Shown: positions 23,864-32,233 of the stretch, piece after piece
Layout: each line of letters starts with the position of its first letter
Numbering within the stretch: position 1 is the first letter of the stretch
Source: an uncultured Clostridia bacterium
Lineage (GTDB): Bacteria > Bacillota > Clostridia > Christensenellales > Borkfalkiaceae
Direction: 5' to 3'
Length of the DNA stretch: 43,047 bases
Assembly: GCA_947629675.1 (NCBI GenBank)
Contig: CANREM010000014.1
Coordinates: 1 to 43,047 of the forward strand
Notes under the pieces: generated by a model
Seen by the model: the letters and a program-made list of their open reading frames with translations, nothing else
What the model was told of the DNA's origin: nothing
Database searches by the model: none
Made by a program: the position numbers and the translations under genes

Positions 23864-25024
23864 TTACAAATACTTTTTAAGATCTTCTACCCGATCGACG
23901 GCTTCCCAAGGGAAGGCGTCGCGGCCGAAGTGGCCGTAGGAGGAGGTCGCCGCGTAGATGGGCGCGCGGAGGCCGAGCTTCTTGATAATTGCCGCGGGGC
24001 GAAGGTCGAACTCCTTCTTCACGATCTCCGCCATCTTGTCGTCGGAGAACTTGCCCGTGCCGAAAGTATCTACAAAGACGGATACGGGGCGGGCGACTCC
24101 GATCGCATAGGCGACCTGCAATTCCATCTCATCGGCAAGCCCCGCCGCGACCATGTTCTTGCAGATATAGCGCGCCATGTAGGTCGCGCTCCTATCCACC
24201 TTCGTAGGGTCTTTGCCCGAGAAGGCTCCACCGCCGTGCGGGCATCTTCCGCCGTAGGTATCCACGACGATCTTCCTGCCCGTAAGCCCCGAATCGCCCT
24301 CGGGGCCGCCGATCTCGAACCTGCCCGTCGGATTGATGAAATACTTGGTTTTAGCGTCGAGAAGCTCCTCGGGAATGACCGCCTTTACGACAAGCTCCTT
24401 CATGTCCCGCTCGATCTCCTCGTGCGAAACGTGCGTGTTGTGCTGGGCGGAAATGACGACGGTATCCACGCGCACGGGCTTCTTCCCGTCATATTCGACG
24501 GTGACCTGCGTCTTTCCGTCGGGACGAAGATAATCCACGAGCTTTTCTTTGCGAATTTGGGCAAGACGGTATGCGAGCTTGTGGGAGAGAACGATGGGAA
24601 GAGGCATAAGCTCCTCCGTCTCGCGGCAGGCATAGCCGAACATCATGCCCTGATCGCCTGCGCCGATGAGGTCGCTCTCCTCGCCGCCTGCCTTCTTCTC
24701 CTGCGATTCGTCTACGCCGAGCGCGATATCCGCGCTCTGTCCGTGGACAAGTTCGATGACGCGGCAGGCGTCAAAGGCAAAACCCCCGTGGAGATAGCCG
24801 ATCTCTTTGATCGCACGGCGGGCGACCGCCTCGTAGTCCACCTTGGCGTTGGCCGTCACTTCCCCCGTAATAAAGAGGGTGTTGTATGCGGCACAGCACT
24901 CCACCGCCGCACGGGCATAGGGATCCTGCCGCAAAAGCTCGTCGAGGATGCTGTCTGAAATGCGATCGCACACCTTGTCGGGATGTCCTTCCGTCACGCT
25001 TTCACTCGTAAAAAATCTTCTCAT
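23864..25024 (-). CDS. metK: S-adenosylmethionine synthetase
   Basis: MetK makes S-adenosylmethionine from methionine and ATP. With the start at 25024 (AGGAC upstream) the protein has 386 residues, the usual length. Signatures are [20 protein letters not shown] at the N-terminus, the [12 protein letters not shown] motif, [23 protein letters not shown] and the glycine-rich [17 protein letters not shown] loop. It has its own TTGACA/TATAAT promoter. No SAM riboswitch is present: the leader is only about 20-25 nt. Its product supplies the radical SAM protein and the methyltransferases here, and luxS handles the by-product. Confidence 0.98.
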   Translation of the reverse strand: MRRFFTSESVTEGHPDKVCDRISDSILDELLRQDPYARAAVECCAAYNTLFITGEVTANAKVDYEAVARRAIKEIGYLHGGFAFDACRVIELVHGQSADIALGVDESQEKKAGGEESDLIGAGDQGMMFGYACRETEELMPLPIVLSHKLAYRLAQIRKEKLVDYLRPDGKTQVTVEYDGKKPVRVDTVVISAQHNTHVSHEEIERDMKELVVKAVIPEELLDAKTKYFINPTGRFEIGGPEGDSGLTGRKIVVDTYGGRCPHGGGAFSGKDPTKVDRSATYMARYICKNMVAAGLADEMELQVAYAIGVARPVSVFVDTFGTGKFSDDKMAEIVKKEFDLRPAAIIKKLGLRAPIYAATSSYGHFGRDAFPWEAVDRVEDLKKYL

Positions 25025-25052
25025 AAATTTCGTCCTTTTCGTTAGCCTTTTC

Positions 25053-25081
25053 ATTATAAACGGATCACATGTAAATGTCAA
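25053..25081 (-). promoter_or_regulatory. Promoter of metK
   Basis: Perfect TTGACA, 17 bases, perfect TATAAT on the minus strand. It is divergent from, and 10 bases away from, the promoter at 25092-25120. Confidence 0.85.
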
Positions 25082-25091
25082 ACAAATCGGG

Positions 25092-25120
25092 TTGCAATTC
25101 TTCCCGATCCATGATATAAT
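25092..25120 (+). promoter_or_regulatory. Promoter of the PflX-like gene, six bases from the ATG
   Basis: TTGCAA, 17 bases and perfect TATAAT; only TTTTGC separates the -10 box from the ATG at 25127, so the transcript should begin at or beside the start codon. Confidence 0.78.
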
Positions 25121-25126
25121 TTTTGC

Positions 25127-25978
25127 ATGCGATGCACCCTTTGCCCTCTCAAGTGCGGGGCGGACAGAGAAATTCAGGCAGGCCGTTGCGGCGTGAAAGG
25201 GCTTAAAGTTGCGAAGTACTATCTGCACCCCTTCGAAGAGCCGCCCATCTGCCACACGAACGGCGCGGGCGCGGTCTTTTTCTGCGGCTGTTCGTTGCGC
25301 TGTGTCTTTTGCCAAAACTATGAGGTCTCGCGTGCACAGCGCGGAAAAGAGGTGACGCCCGAAGAACTTGCGCAAATTTTTCGGGAGCTGGAAGAGGCGG
25401 GTGCGGACTGTATCGACCTCGTCACGGGGGACCATGTCGCAGATCGGCTTGCAGAAACGCTGTCTCTATATAAGCCGAACATCCCCGTCGTGTTCAATTC
25501 GGGCGGCTATATCTCCATGCGGGCGATCGAGCTTTTGGAGCCGTATGTGGATGTCTGGATGCCCGACTGCAAGTTCTTCTCAGGGGAGCTTTCAAAGCGT
25601 TATACAGGGCGGGAGGATTACTTCGAAGTCGCCTCTGCAGCCATTGAACACATGGCAAAAAAGCCCGTCATTTGGGACGGGAACAGGCTGATGTCGGGGA
25701 TCATGGTGCGGCATTTGGTGCTGCCCGGGTGCACCTCTGATTCCCTGAAAGTACTCGACTTTCTGAAGGGGATTTTGCCCGATGACGCACCCCTCTCCCT
25801 CATGCGGCAATACACGCCCATGGGAGAGATCGAGGGCTTTCCCGAACTTCAAAGAAGGGTCACCGTGCGGGAGTATCATCGCGTCCTGGACTACGCCCTC
25901 TCGCTCGGCTTTTCCAACCTCTTTACACAGGGAAGGGAGAGCGCGGAAAAGAAGTTCATCCCACACTGGGACTATTGA
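25127..25978 (+). CDS. Radical SAM protein, PflX-like (COG1313 type)
   Basis: The 283-residue protein has an N-terminal cysteine cluster (Cys3, Cys6, Cys10, Cys21) and the radical SAM CxxxCxxC at residues 55-62 (CSLRCVFC) that holds the 4Fe-4S cluster. The pattern [14 protein letters not shown] ... [19 protein letters not shown] fits the PflX group, related to pyruvate formate-lyase activases but of unknown substrate. A glycyl-radical enzyme is not encoded nearby. The gene is single, with a promoter so close to the ATG that a leaderless mRNA is likely. Confidence 0.9.
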   Translation: MRCTLCPLKCGADREIQAGRCGVKGLKVAKYYLHPFEEPPICHTNGAGAVFFCGCSLRCVFCQNYEVSRAQRGKEVTPEELAQIFRELEEAGADCIDLVTGDHVADRLAETLSLYKPNIPVVFNSGGYISMRAIELLEPYVDVWMPDCKFFSGELSKRYTGREDYFEVASAAIEHMAKKPVIWDGNRLMSGIMVRHLVLPGCTSDSLKVLDFLKGILPDDAPLSLMRQYTPMGEIEGFPELQRRVTVREYHRVLDYALSLGFSNLFTQGRESAEKKFIPHWDY

Positions 25979-26097
25979 TCCACCCACTCCCCCTTGAGTT
26001 TTACAAGCCGCTTTGCAAGTTTTGCAACGTCTGCGGGCTGCGCACTCTTTAGCTCCTCCTCGAGGGCGCGAACGGCATCTTTTCTCTTCATATCCAT
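25972..26097 (-). CDS. Possible small charged protein (41 residues)
   Basis: Opposite to the gap between the PflX-like gene and the ABC-F gene a 41-codon frame starts MDMKRKDAVRALEEELK and ends [10 protein letters not shown]. It is rich in Lys, Glu, Ala and Leu with helical periodicity and fills the 144-base gap almost exactly. No clear Shine-Dalgarno or promoter is seen, and its end overlaps the last codons of the PflX-like gene. I recognise no family; it could be chance. Confidence 0.35.
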   Translation of the reverse strand: MDMKRKDAVRALEEELKSAQPADVAKLAKRLVKLKGEWVDQ

Positions 26098-26122
26098 AGT
26101 TTTTTACGCGGAGAATACAATT

Positions 26123-27982
26123 ATGCTCGTCACCTTCCATAACGTTACATTCGGTTATGACGGCGTTCCCACGATCAGAAACGCCGATTTTTCCATAAAC
26201 GAAAATGAACGCATCGGGTTCATCGGCGGAAACGGGGAGGGAAAGACGACGCTTCTACGCCTCCTTCTTCGGGAGCTTGTTCCCGATGAGGGAGAGATCG
26301 TCCTGAAAAACGGCATCCGCATCGGCTACCTTCCGCAGGTGGGCGGCTTCGAGTCGGACGACACCGTCTACGAGGCGATGAAGGAGGTCTTTGCGGAGGA
26401 CGACTTGCTCATCGCACGCCTTCGTCAGGCGCAAAACAGCCTTGAAACTGCGACGGAGGAAGAGATGCGCATCCTCTCCTCCCGCATCGAGAGCCTCGAA
26501 AAACGCATTGCGGCGAGAGAGAGTTATACCTATGAAGTACGCATCAAAACTGTCCTTGGCGGCATGGGGTTTGAAAGCGTCTTGACGCAAAAGGTGGCTA
26601 CCATGTCCGGGGGAGAGCGCACGAAATTGAAACTTTGCCGCCTTCTTTTGGAACAACCGGAACTCCTCATTTTAGACGAGCCGACCAACCATTTAGACAT
26701 TAAAACGCTCTTTTGGCTCGAAGAATATCTCTCCTCCTATAAGGGTGCCCTTCTCATCGTCTCACACGATCGGTACTTCCTCGACAAGCTCACGACGAGA
26801 ACGCTCGAACTCGACCGCGGACGGCTTTCCTCCTACAAGGGAAGTTACTCAAAATACAAGATCCTGCGCGAGGAACGCTATAAAGAGGAACTCAGTGCCT
26901 ATGAGCGGCAACAGGAGGAGATCGCAAAGCTCAAAGACTATGTGGACCGCAACCTCGTCCGTGCGACGACGGCAAAGAGCGCGCTCTCGCGGATGAACAA
27001 GCTCGAGCGAATGGACATCCTCGAGAGACCCCTTCCTCCCATCAAACCGCCACGCTTCCGTTTCGAGACGGAGGAAAAGCCTTACGAAAAGGTCATTTTT
27101 GCAGAAAAATTCGACTTGAAGGCGGAGGAGAAAGTTCTCTTGAAAGACGCCTCCCTTCTTCTCATGCGGGGAGAGAAGTGCGCCCTCGTCGGCGAGAACG
27201 GTACGGGAAAGAGTACGCTCCTCAAATTTCTGCTGTCGGGAGATAAGCGCGTGCTCCTCGGACGGTATGTGCGGCCCGCCTACTACGATCAGGAGAATGC
27301 CGACCTCGACGGCGAGGAGCGGGTGCTCGAGGCCTTCTGGGGGCAGTGCCCCCGCCTTTCGCAGACGGAGGCAAGAGCGATGCTCGCCGCGGCGGGACTG
27401 TTTGCAGAGGATATCGACAAGAAAGTGAAGGAGCTTTCGGGCGGCATGCGGGCAAAGTTGGAACTTGCGATTTTGGAGACAAAGAGAGGAAATCTGCTCG
27501 TCTTGGACGAACCCACCAACCATCTCGACCTTCCCGCCCGCGAGGCACTCGAAGATGCCCTTCAAAAGTATGACGGGACGCTCCTCTTCGTCTCGCACGA
27601 CAGAAGGTTCATCGAATCGCTCGCCTCGTCCATCCTCTCCATCGAGGACGGGAAGCTCACCTATTTCAAGGGAAATTATGCAGATTTTTTAGCCGCAAAG
27701 CGTGCCCCATCCCCCACCGCGCAGGCCGCGCCCTCTCCCGAAAAGAAGAAGGTCGAGGGCTATCGGACTAAGGAGGAGCGGGCAAAAGAGGCACAAAAAA
27801 AGACACGCATCCGCGAGATCGAGACGCGCCTCGAGACCTTGGAAAAGGAGGAAGAGACGCTCAACGAAACCCTCGCCGCATGCGCCTTTGACTATGTAAA
27901 AGTGCGAGAAATTTCCGAGAAAATTGAACTCCTGCGCGCCGAAAGCGACGCGCTATATGCAGAGTACGAAAAACTGATTTAA
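26123..27982 (+). CDS. ABC-F family ATP-binding protein
   Basis: ABC-F proteins act on ribosomes (translation factors or antibiotic protection) and have no membrane domain. The 619-residue product has two nucleotide-binding domains: Walker A GGNGEGKT (residues 36-43), signature MSGGER and ILDEPTNHLD in the first, a linker of about 80 residues (Lys/Glu-rich), then GENGTGKST, LSGGMR and VLDEPTNHLD in the second. A C-terminal coiled coil (about 535-619) follows, as in the Uup/YdiF groups. GGAG lies eight bases before the chosen ATG; an upstream extension of the frame is unlikely. The exact subgroup is not assigned. Confidence 0.92.
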   Translation: MLVTFHNVTFGYDGVPTIRNADFSINENERIGFIGGNGEGKTTLLRLLLRELVPDEGEIVLKNGIRIGYLPQVGGFESDDTVYEAMKEVFAEDDLLIARLRQAQNSLETATEEEMRILSSRIESLEKRIAARESYTYEVRIKTVLGGMGFESVLTQKVATMSGGERTKLKLCRLLLEQPELLILDEPTNHLDIKTLFWLEEYLSSYKGALLIVSHDRYFLDKLTTRTLELDRGRLSSYKGSYSKYKILREERYKEELSAYERQQEEIAKLKDYVDRNLVRATTAKSALSRMNKLERMDILERPLPPIKPPRFRFETEEKPYEKVIFAEKFDLKAEEKVLLKDASLLLMRGEKCALVGENGTGKSTLLKFLLSGDKRVLLGRYVRPAYYDQENADLDGEERVLEAFWGQCPRLSQTEARAMLAAAGLFAEDIDKKVKELSGGMRAKLELAILETKRGNLLVLDEPTNHLDLPAREALEDALQKYDGTLLFVSHDRRFIESLASSILSIEDGKLTYFKGNYADFLAAKRAPSPTAQAAPSPEKKKVEGYRTKEERAKEAQKKTRIREIETRLETLEKEEETLNETLAACAFDYVKVREISEKIELLRAESDALYAEYEKLI

Positions 27983-27996
27983 GTAATTTATAGCTG

Positions 27997-28023
27997 AAAA
28001 GAGGCGAAATTTCGCCTCTTTTT
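27997..28023. terminator. Terminator after the ABC-F gene
   Basis: AAAAGAGGCGAA / TTCGCCTCTTTT is a perfect 12-bp stem ending in a T run on the plus strand; the A run gives a T tract on the minus strand, so it may also serve tadA. A second hairpin TTATTTCGAT/ATCGAAATAA follows at 28025-28048. Confidence 0.85.
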
Positions 28024-28051
28024 GCTTATTTCGATTTTTATCGAAATAACT

Positions 28052-28519
28052 TTATTCGCATAATTTTTTCTCTTTTTCGCGGGTGCGCATTTCGGAAAAG
28101 AAGGAGGTGAGGACCTCGGCGCACTCCTTTTCCATGACGCCGCCTACAACTTCCACCATGTGGTTGACGAGGTTCGCGGAGGCAAGTTCCTTCGTGAGGC
28201 TTCTCCCCTTTCCCTCATACGCGCCGAAAAAGACTCTGTCAATGCGGGCGTTCAGGATCGCCCCCATGCACATCGGGCATGGCTCTAAGGTCACATACAT
28301 CTCCGCGCCCTCGAGCCGCCACGACTTGATCTTTCTGCATGCCCTGTCGATCGCCCGCACTTCGGCATGCTGGGTCGCCATCTGAAGTTTGGTGCGAAGG
28401 TTGTATCCGCGGCCGATGATCTTTCCGTCGAGAACGACGACCGCACCGATGGGGACTTCCCCCGCTTCCTTTGCTTTTTTGGCAAGGCGCAGTGCCTCGC
28501 ACATGAACTTTTCCTGCAT
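28052..28519 (-). CDS. tadA: tRNA-specific adenosine deaminase
   Basis: TadA converts A34 to inosine in tRNA-Arg(ACG). The 155-residue product has the zinc site HAEV (His51, catalytic Glu53) and PCPMCMGAI (Cys81, Cys84), with GEVPIGAVVV at the start of the fold. GAGGAAACC precedes the ATG at 28519. It is the last gene of a minus-strand run (CPBP, rlmH, M14 peptidase, tadA). Confidence 0.94.
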   Translation of the reverse strand: MQEKFMCEALRLAKKAKEAGEVPIGAVVVLDGKIIGRGYNLRTKLQMATQHAEVRAIDRACRKIKSWRLEGAEMYVTLEPCPMCMGAILNARIDRVFFGAYEGKGRSLTKELASANLVNHMVEVVGGVMEKECAEVLTSFFSEMRTREKEKKLCE

Positions 28520-28535
28520 GGTTTCCTCTTTTCCT

Positions 28536-29348
28536 CTATAGTGCACCCGCAAGGTCGAAGAGCGCGTCGCCCGTCGTTTTCAAAAGACCGGGGAGCGTCT
28601 CCCTTCCCAAGGGGTGAGAGAGCGCGTCCGGGCCGACCTCGATCGTAAATGCGGGGATGTTGAGCTTTTCGATGCACCAATCTTTGTAGCCGCCCGCAGA
28701 GTTTTTGACCGTTACGAGCGGATAACCCGTACTCTTTGAAAGCACTTTTGCGAGCCTCTTGTCGCGTAGCTTTGCCGCGGAGGATTGGTGAAATTCGTAG
28801 TAGATCTCCTCCCCTTTCGTGTGCCACGAGAGCGTTGCGGAAGGCATCATTTCGAGCGTGAAGTCGCGAAGGGCACGCGTCTCCGGTTCGGAGAAGGGTT
28901 CGGGACCGATATAATTCGCTGTTGCAGGGGTTCGGACATTACTTTCTCCCGTGCCCCAGCGCGCGTCGAAGTTGACGTTGAGATCGACGGCGTTCGCATT
29001 TGCCTTAAAGAGACGGAAATCCTCGCCGCCGTTGATCTTAAGAAGCATACTTCTCCTGTTTTCGGAGAGCGAAGAAGCTCCCTCCTCACAAAGCACGGCA
29101 CCGTCGGGATTTACGAGGGGCACTATCCACGCGCCGCCCTTCGGGACGCCCCTTTCGATATGACGGAGCGCGAGAAGTGCCGTGACCCATTCGCGCGCAT
29201 GGATGGCATATTGCGAAATGATCTGCGGTGCAGCCTCACTTCCGATACGCATGGCATAAAGTGATCTCCCCTCCACGCTTCGGGCGATGATCCTCTTTTC
29301 GCCGCGATAGCTTTGGTAGAATGCGGAAACTTCCTCATACACGTTCAT
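28536..29348 (-). CDS. M14-family zinc carboxypeptidase, gamma-D-glutamyl-diamino-acid peptidase-like
   Basis: The 270-residue protein has the M14 zinc ligands His50 and Glu53 (IHAREW) and His176 (SWHTKG), substrate residues in NPDGAVL and the catalytic Glu237 in FTIEVG. The small size and the ENRRSMLLKINGGEDFRLFKANANAVDLNVNFDARWGTG-type region recall peptidases that cut gamma-D-Glu-meso-diaminopimelate bonds of cell-wall peptides. No signal peptide is present, which suggests recycling of imported muropeptides in the cytoplasm. The start at 29348 has GGTAGG directly before it, an unusually short spacing. Confidence 0.85.
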   Translation of the reverse strand: MNVYEEVSAFYQSYRGEKRIIARSVEGRSLYAMRIGSEAAPQIISQYAIHAREWVTALLALRHIERGVPKGGAWIVPLVNPDGAVLCEEGASSLSENRRSMLLKINGGEDFRLFKANANAVDLNVNFDARWGTGESNVRTPATANYIGPEPFSEPETRALRDFTLEMMPSATLSWHTKGEEIYYEFHQSSAAKLRDKRLAKVLSKSTGYPLVTVKNSAGGYKDWCIEKLNIPAFTIEVGPDALSHPLGRETLPGLLKTTGDALFDLAGAL

Positions 29349-29372
29349 CCTACCAACGTATGCGCTGACACT

Positions 29373-29810
29373 TTACTTATGATATTCCGCACCGCTTTGG
29401 ATCATGAATGCGCGGTAGATCTGTTCCAAAAGAAGGACGCGGAAGAGCTGGTGCGGGAAAGTCATTTTGGAAAAGGAGAGGAGAAGGTCTGCCCTATCCT
29501 TCACACTTTGGTCGAGGCCGCAGGAGGAGCCGATGACGAAGGTCATCTCCCCGCCGCGGTCAAAGACGGCCTTCATGTCCTCGGAAAACTCTTCCGAAGA
29601 GCGCGTCTTCCCCTCGATGGCGAGGACGACAGTGTAGCCGCGAAGCTCTTTTAAGATGTCCTCGGCTTCCTCTTTGGGACTGCGCCGCTCTGAAAGTTCT
29701 TTTATGTCGAGCTTACAAAACCGCGAGAGACGCTTTTGGTACTCCGCGCAGGCGTCCCGAAGATAGCCTTCCTTTAATTTCCCAACACAGACGAGCGTGA
29801 CTTTTATCAT
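29373..29810 (-). CDS. rlmH: 23S rRNA (pseudouridine1915-N3)-methyltransferase RlmH
   Basis: RlmH is a SPOUT methyltransferase acting on helix 69 of 23S rRNA in assembled ribosomes. The 145-residue product begins MIKVTLVCVGKLKEGYLRDACAEYQKRLSRF and has VVLAIEGKTRSSEEF, TFVIGSSCGLD and the invariant C-terminal FSKMTFPHQLFRVLLLEQIYRAF ... GAEYHK. It is about 14 residues shorter than the Bacillus protein, all lost in the variable middle. Its ATG overlaps the stop of the CPBP gene (ATGA). Confidence 0.96.
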   Translation of the reverse strand: MIKVTLVCVGKLKEGYLRDACAEYQKRLSRFCKLDIKELSERRSPKEEAEDILKELRGYTVVLAIEGKTRSSEEFSEDMKAVFDRGGEMTFVIGSSCGLDQSVKDRADLLLSFSKMTFPHQLFRVLLLEQIYRAFMIQSGAEYHK

Positions 29811-30730
29811 ATGACTCCCATTCCCTGAAGGAGTGCGGAGATCCACTCCGCGAGGCAGACGACGATGCCGACGAGTGCGGCAAGCAAATATTTCGCCCCG
29901 CCCTTTGTGCCGCCTTTCATGTTTCCGCGCTTTTCAAAGGCGGCAAGATAGATGATGACGGCGAGAAACACGACGCCCGCAACGAGATAGACGGGCAGTT
30001 TGGCATTGTCGGGAATATCCGTATACCCCGCCGAATCCAAGGACAAAATGACGGCGTTGTTGGCAAAATGGGCGAGCATCGTCGGAAGGATGCTCCCGCT
30101 TCTGACGGCGAGGAGGGCATAGCACACCCCGCAGATGAATTGGTAGATGGTCTGCGTGGGATTGCCGTGGAAGAGGGCGAAGAGCGCGCCTGAGGAAAAG
30201 ATCGCGGCGGCCGTTCCCCAGCCGCTCCGCTGCATGCTCCCGAGCTGGATGCCGCGGAAGATCGTCTCCTCGAACACGGCGGGAAGCATGCCGATCACAA
30301 GAATTGCAGGGAGAAGATACCACCCCTTTGTCGTCGGGATGCTGCTCGGCGGCTCCTGATAGCCGATCCTTCCAAGTAAATCGACGAAATAGCCGTTGAG
30401 GCCGGAGAAGGCCATCAGCCCGAAGGAGAGCGCGATCGCAAGGAGGAAGTAGTGCCACCTGCAGGGACGATAGACGGAGCGCGCGGAAACGGTCACCCTG
30501 TTTTTTCTGAAGAAAAAGAGGGCAAGACACGCAAAACAGATCTGCGGGATGAGGTATGCAACGAACTTGTAGCTGTCCGTCTCCTCGTATCCCTTCCCCA
30601 TAGAAGCCGCAAAGATCCAAATGGCGATGAAGGAAAATATGACGGGGACCACCGCCGCAAGGGTAAAATTCAGCCCCGCATCGAGAAGCAGGGATCTTTC
30701 GTTGTTTTGCTTGGAGCTTTCTTTCTGCAT
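29807..30730 (-). CDS. CPBP-family intramembrane metalloprotease
   Basis: The 307-residue protein has about eight membrane helices and the three CPBP/Rce1 motifs: EETIFRG (Glu154, Glu155, Arg159), a second-motif His (LFALFHGN, His188) and HFANNAV. Such proteins are predicted intramembrane proteases or membrane-protein maturation factors; the substrate is unknown. It opens the rlmH-M14-tadA run. The -10 box of its promoter lies six bases before the ATG and there is no Shine-Dalgarno, so a leaderless mRNA is likely. Confidence 0.92.
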   Translation of the reverse strand: MQKESSKQNNERSLLLDAGLNFTLAAVVPVIFSFIAIWIFAASMGKGYEETDSYKFVAYLIPQICFACLALFFFRKNRVTVSARSVYRPCRWHYFLLAIALSFGLMAFSGLNGYFVDLLGRIGYQEPPSSIPTTKGWYLLPAILVIGMLPAVFEETIFRGIQLGSMQRSGWGTAAAIFSSGALFALFHGNPTQTIYQFICGVCYALLAVRSGSILPTMLAHFANNAVILSLDSAGYTDIPDNAKLPVYLVAGVVFLAVIIYLAAFEKRGNMKGGTKGGAKYLLAALVGIVVCLAEWISALLQGMGVI

Positions 30731-30736
30731 ACTGTC

Positions 30737-30765
30737 ATTATACCTTAAATTTGAGAAATCTCCAA
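30737..30765 (-). promoter_or_regulatory. Promoter of the CPBP-rlmH run, six bases from the ATG
   Basis: TTGGAG, 17 bases and perfect TATAAT on the minus strand; GACAGT separates the -10 box from the ATG at 30730. It is divergent from the fumarase promoter. Confidence 0.7.
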
Positions 30766-30774
30766 ATGAAATCC

Positions 30775-30803
30775 TTGCTTTTTTGGGAAATACTTTCTAT
30801 AAT
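30775..30803 (+). promoter_or_regulatory. Promoter of the fumarase genes, six bases from the ATG
   Basis: TTGCTT, 17 bases and perfect TATAAT; GGGGGT lies between the -10 box and the ATG at 30810. Confidence 0.75.
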
Positions 30804-30809
30804 GGGGGT

Positions 30810-31646
30810 ATGAAGATTGTCGAAACTTCGAAAATCGAAGAGGCTGTCTGCCGCCTTGCCCTGAAGGCGTGCGTCCGCATGCGCGGCGACTGCCAAATAG
30901 CTCTTCTTGCCGCAAAGGAAAGAGAGGAGGGAGCGGCAAAGTTTGTCCTCGATACCCTGCTCGAAAATGAGGAGATCGCCCGAAAAAGCGGGATGCCGAT
31001 CTGCCAGGATACGGGCATGGCCTGCGTGCTCATCGAACTCGGACAGGAGGTGTTTCTCTCGGGCATGCCCCTTGCCGACGCGGTCAATGAGGGCGTTCGG
31101 CGGGCTTACGGCGAGGGGAATTTCCGCAAGAGCATATGCGATCCTTTGACGAGAAAAAACACGGGCGACAATACCCCCGCGCACCTTCATGTGGAGATCG
31201 TCGGCGGCGACAAGGTCAGGCTCACCTTCCTTCCGAAGGGGTTCGGGAGCGAGAACATGTCCTGCCTCAAGATGCTCACCCCCGCCGAGGGAAGGCGCGG
31301 CATCGTGGATACCATCGTGGAGGCAGTCAAGAGGGCCGGCTCCCGTCCCTGCCCTCCCGTCGTCGTCGGCGTCGGCATTGGAGGCAGCTTCGATTCCTGC
31401 GCATATCTTGCGAAAAAGGCACTCACCCGTCCCCTTGAAAGCCATCATCCGCGGGAAGATGTCGCCTCCATCGAACGGGAGACACTCGACAGGATCAACG
31501 CGCTTGGGATCGGCCCGCAGGGGTTCGGCGGCAAAACTTCCGCCCTCGCCGTCCTGTGCGAAATTGCCCCCACGCACATCGCGGGACTTCCCGTTGCCGT
31601 CAACATGCAGTGCCACTGCGTGCGCTGTGAGGAGGAAGTGCTGTGA
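30810..31646 (+). CDS. Class I fumarate hydratase (or L-tartrate dehydratase), alpha subunit
   Basis: This 278-residue protein is the N-terminal, iron-sulfur-binding half of two-subunit class I fumarases, which interconvert malate and fumarate. It shows PICQDTGMACVLIELGQEV (first cluster Cys at about residue 65), NTGDNTPAHLHVEIV, PKGFGSENMS, VVVGVGIGGSFD and the late QCHCVRCEEEV cysteines. The upstream extension of the frame is rejected because the promoter lies inside it. The stop overlaps the beta start (TGATG). Tartrate dehydratase is the main alternative, but the nearby malic enzyme gene favours fumarase. Confidence 0.92.
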   Translation: MKIVETSKIEEAVCRLALKACVRMRGDCQIALLAAKEREEGAAKFVLDTLLENEEIARKSGMPICQDTGMACVLIELGQEVFLSGMPLADAVNEGVRRAYGEGNFRKSICDPLTRKNTGDNTPAHLHVEIVGGDKVRLTFLPKGFGSENMSCLKMLTPAEGRRGIVDTIVEAVKRAGSRPCPPVVVGVGIGGSFDSCAYLAKKALTRPLESHHPREDVASIERETLDRINALGIGPQGFGGKTSALAVLCEIAPTHIAGLPVAVNMQCHCVRCEEEVL

Positions 31647-32170
31647 TGAAAAAACTCTCCCTCCCCCTTACGACAGAGCAAAAACTTCTCCTTCATGCGG
31701 GCGACTGCGTCCTCCTCTCGGGGACGGTCTACACGGCGCGCGACTGTGCCCATAGACGCATTTTTGAACTGCTTGACGCGGACATGCCCCTGCCGTTTTC
31801 GCTCAAGGATGCATTTATCTACTATGCGGGGCCGTGTCCTGCGCCCGAGGGGTTTGCCACGGGAAGCTGCGGGCCGACGACCTCCGCGCGCATGAATGTC
31901 TTTGCCCCCCGCCTTCTTGACTTGGGGCTTGGAGGCATGATCGGAAAGGGCGAGATGAGCGAGGAAGTTGTGTCCGCGATCGTCAGAAACCGCGCCGTCT
32001 ATTTTGCCGCCGTCGGAGGAGCGGGCGCGCTATATGCAAATGCCGTCAAAAGAAGCGAGCTTGTCGCCTTCCCCGATCTTCTGAGCGAAGCCGTCTACCG
32101 CTTCGAGGTGGAAGATTTCCCCGTCGTCGTCGCGATCGACTGTCACGGCGAAACCATTTATAAACAATAA
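31646..32170 (+). CDS. Class I fumarate hydratase (or L-tartrate dehydratase), beta subunit
   Basis: The 174-residue protein is the C-terminal catalytic half of the enzyme: LHAGDCVLLSGTVYTARDCAHRRI, a substrate-region YYAGPCPAPEG, GSCGPTTSARM (Ser/Thr-rich active loop) and MIGKGEMSEEV. The ATG at 31646 overlaps the alpha stop; a GTG one codon earlier is possible, both behind GGAGG. The two subunits are made in equal amounts from one mRNA and form the enzyme together. Confidence 0.92.
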   Translation: MKKLSLPLTTEQKLLLHAGDCVLLSGTVYTARDCAHRRIFELLDADMPLPFSLKDAFIYYAGPCPAPEGFATGSCGPTTSARMNVFAPRLLDLGLGGMIGKGEMSEEVVSAIVRNRAVYFAAVGGAGALYANAVKRSELVAFPDLLSEAVYRFEVEDFPVVVAIDCHGETIYKQ

Positions 32171-32180
32171 TATTCGAAAA

Positions 32181-32217
32181 ATTTTAAGCGGCGCGCAAGA
32201 TTTCCCTTGCGCGCCGC
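32181..32217. terminator. Hairpin between fumarase and luxS, minus-strand terminator
   Basis: GCGGCGCGCAAG / CTTGCGCGCCGC is a perfect 12-bp stem at 32188-32217. On the minus strand it is followed by TTAAAATTTTT, fitting luxS termination; the plus-strand tail (ATCTGCTT) is poor. Confidence 0.7.
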
Positions 32218-32233
32218 ATCTGCTTATCTCAAA

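Noticed and set aside
25025..25126. SAM riboswitch before metK
   Set aside because: The promoter lies only about 30 bases from the start codon, too close for any SAM aptamer.
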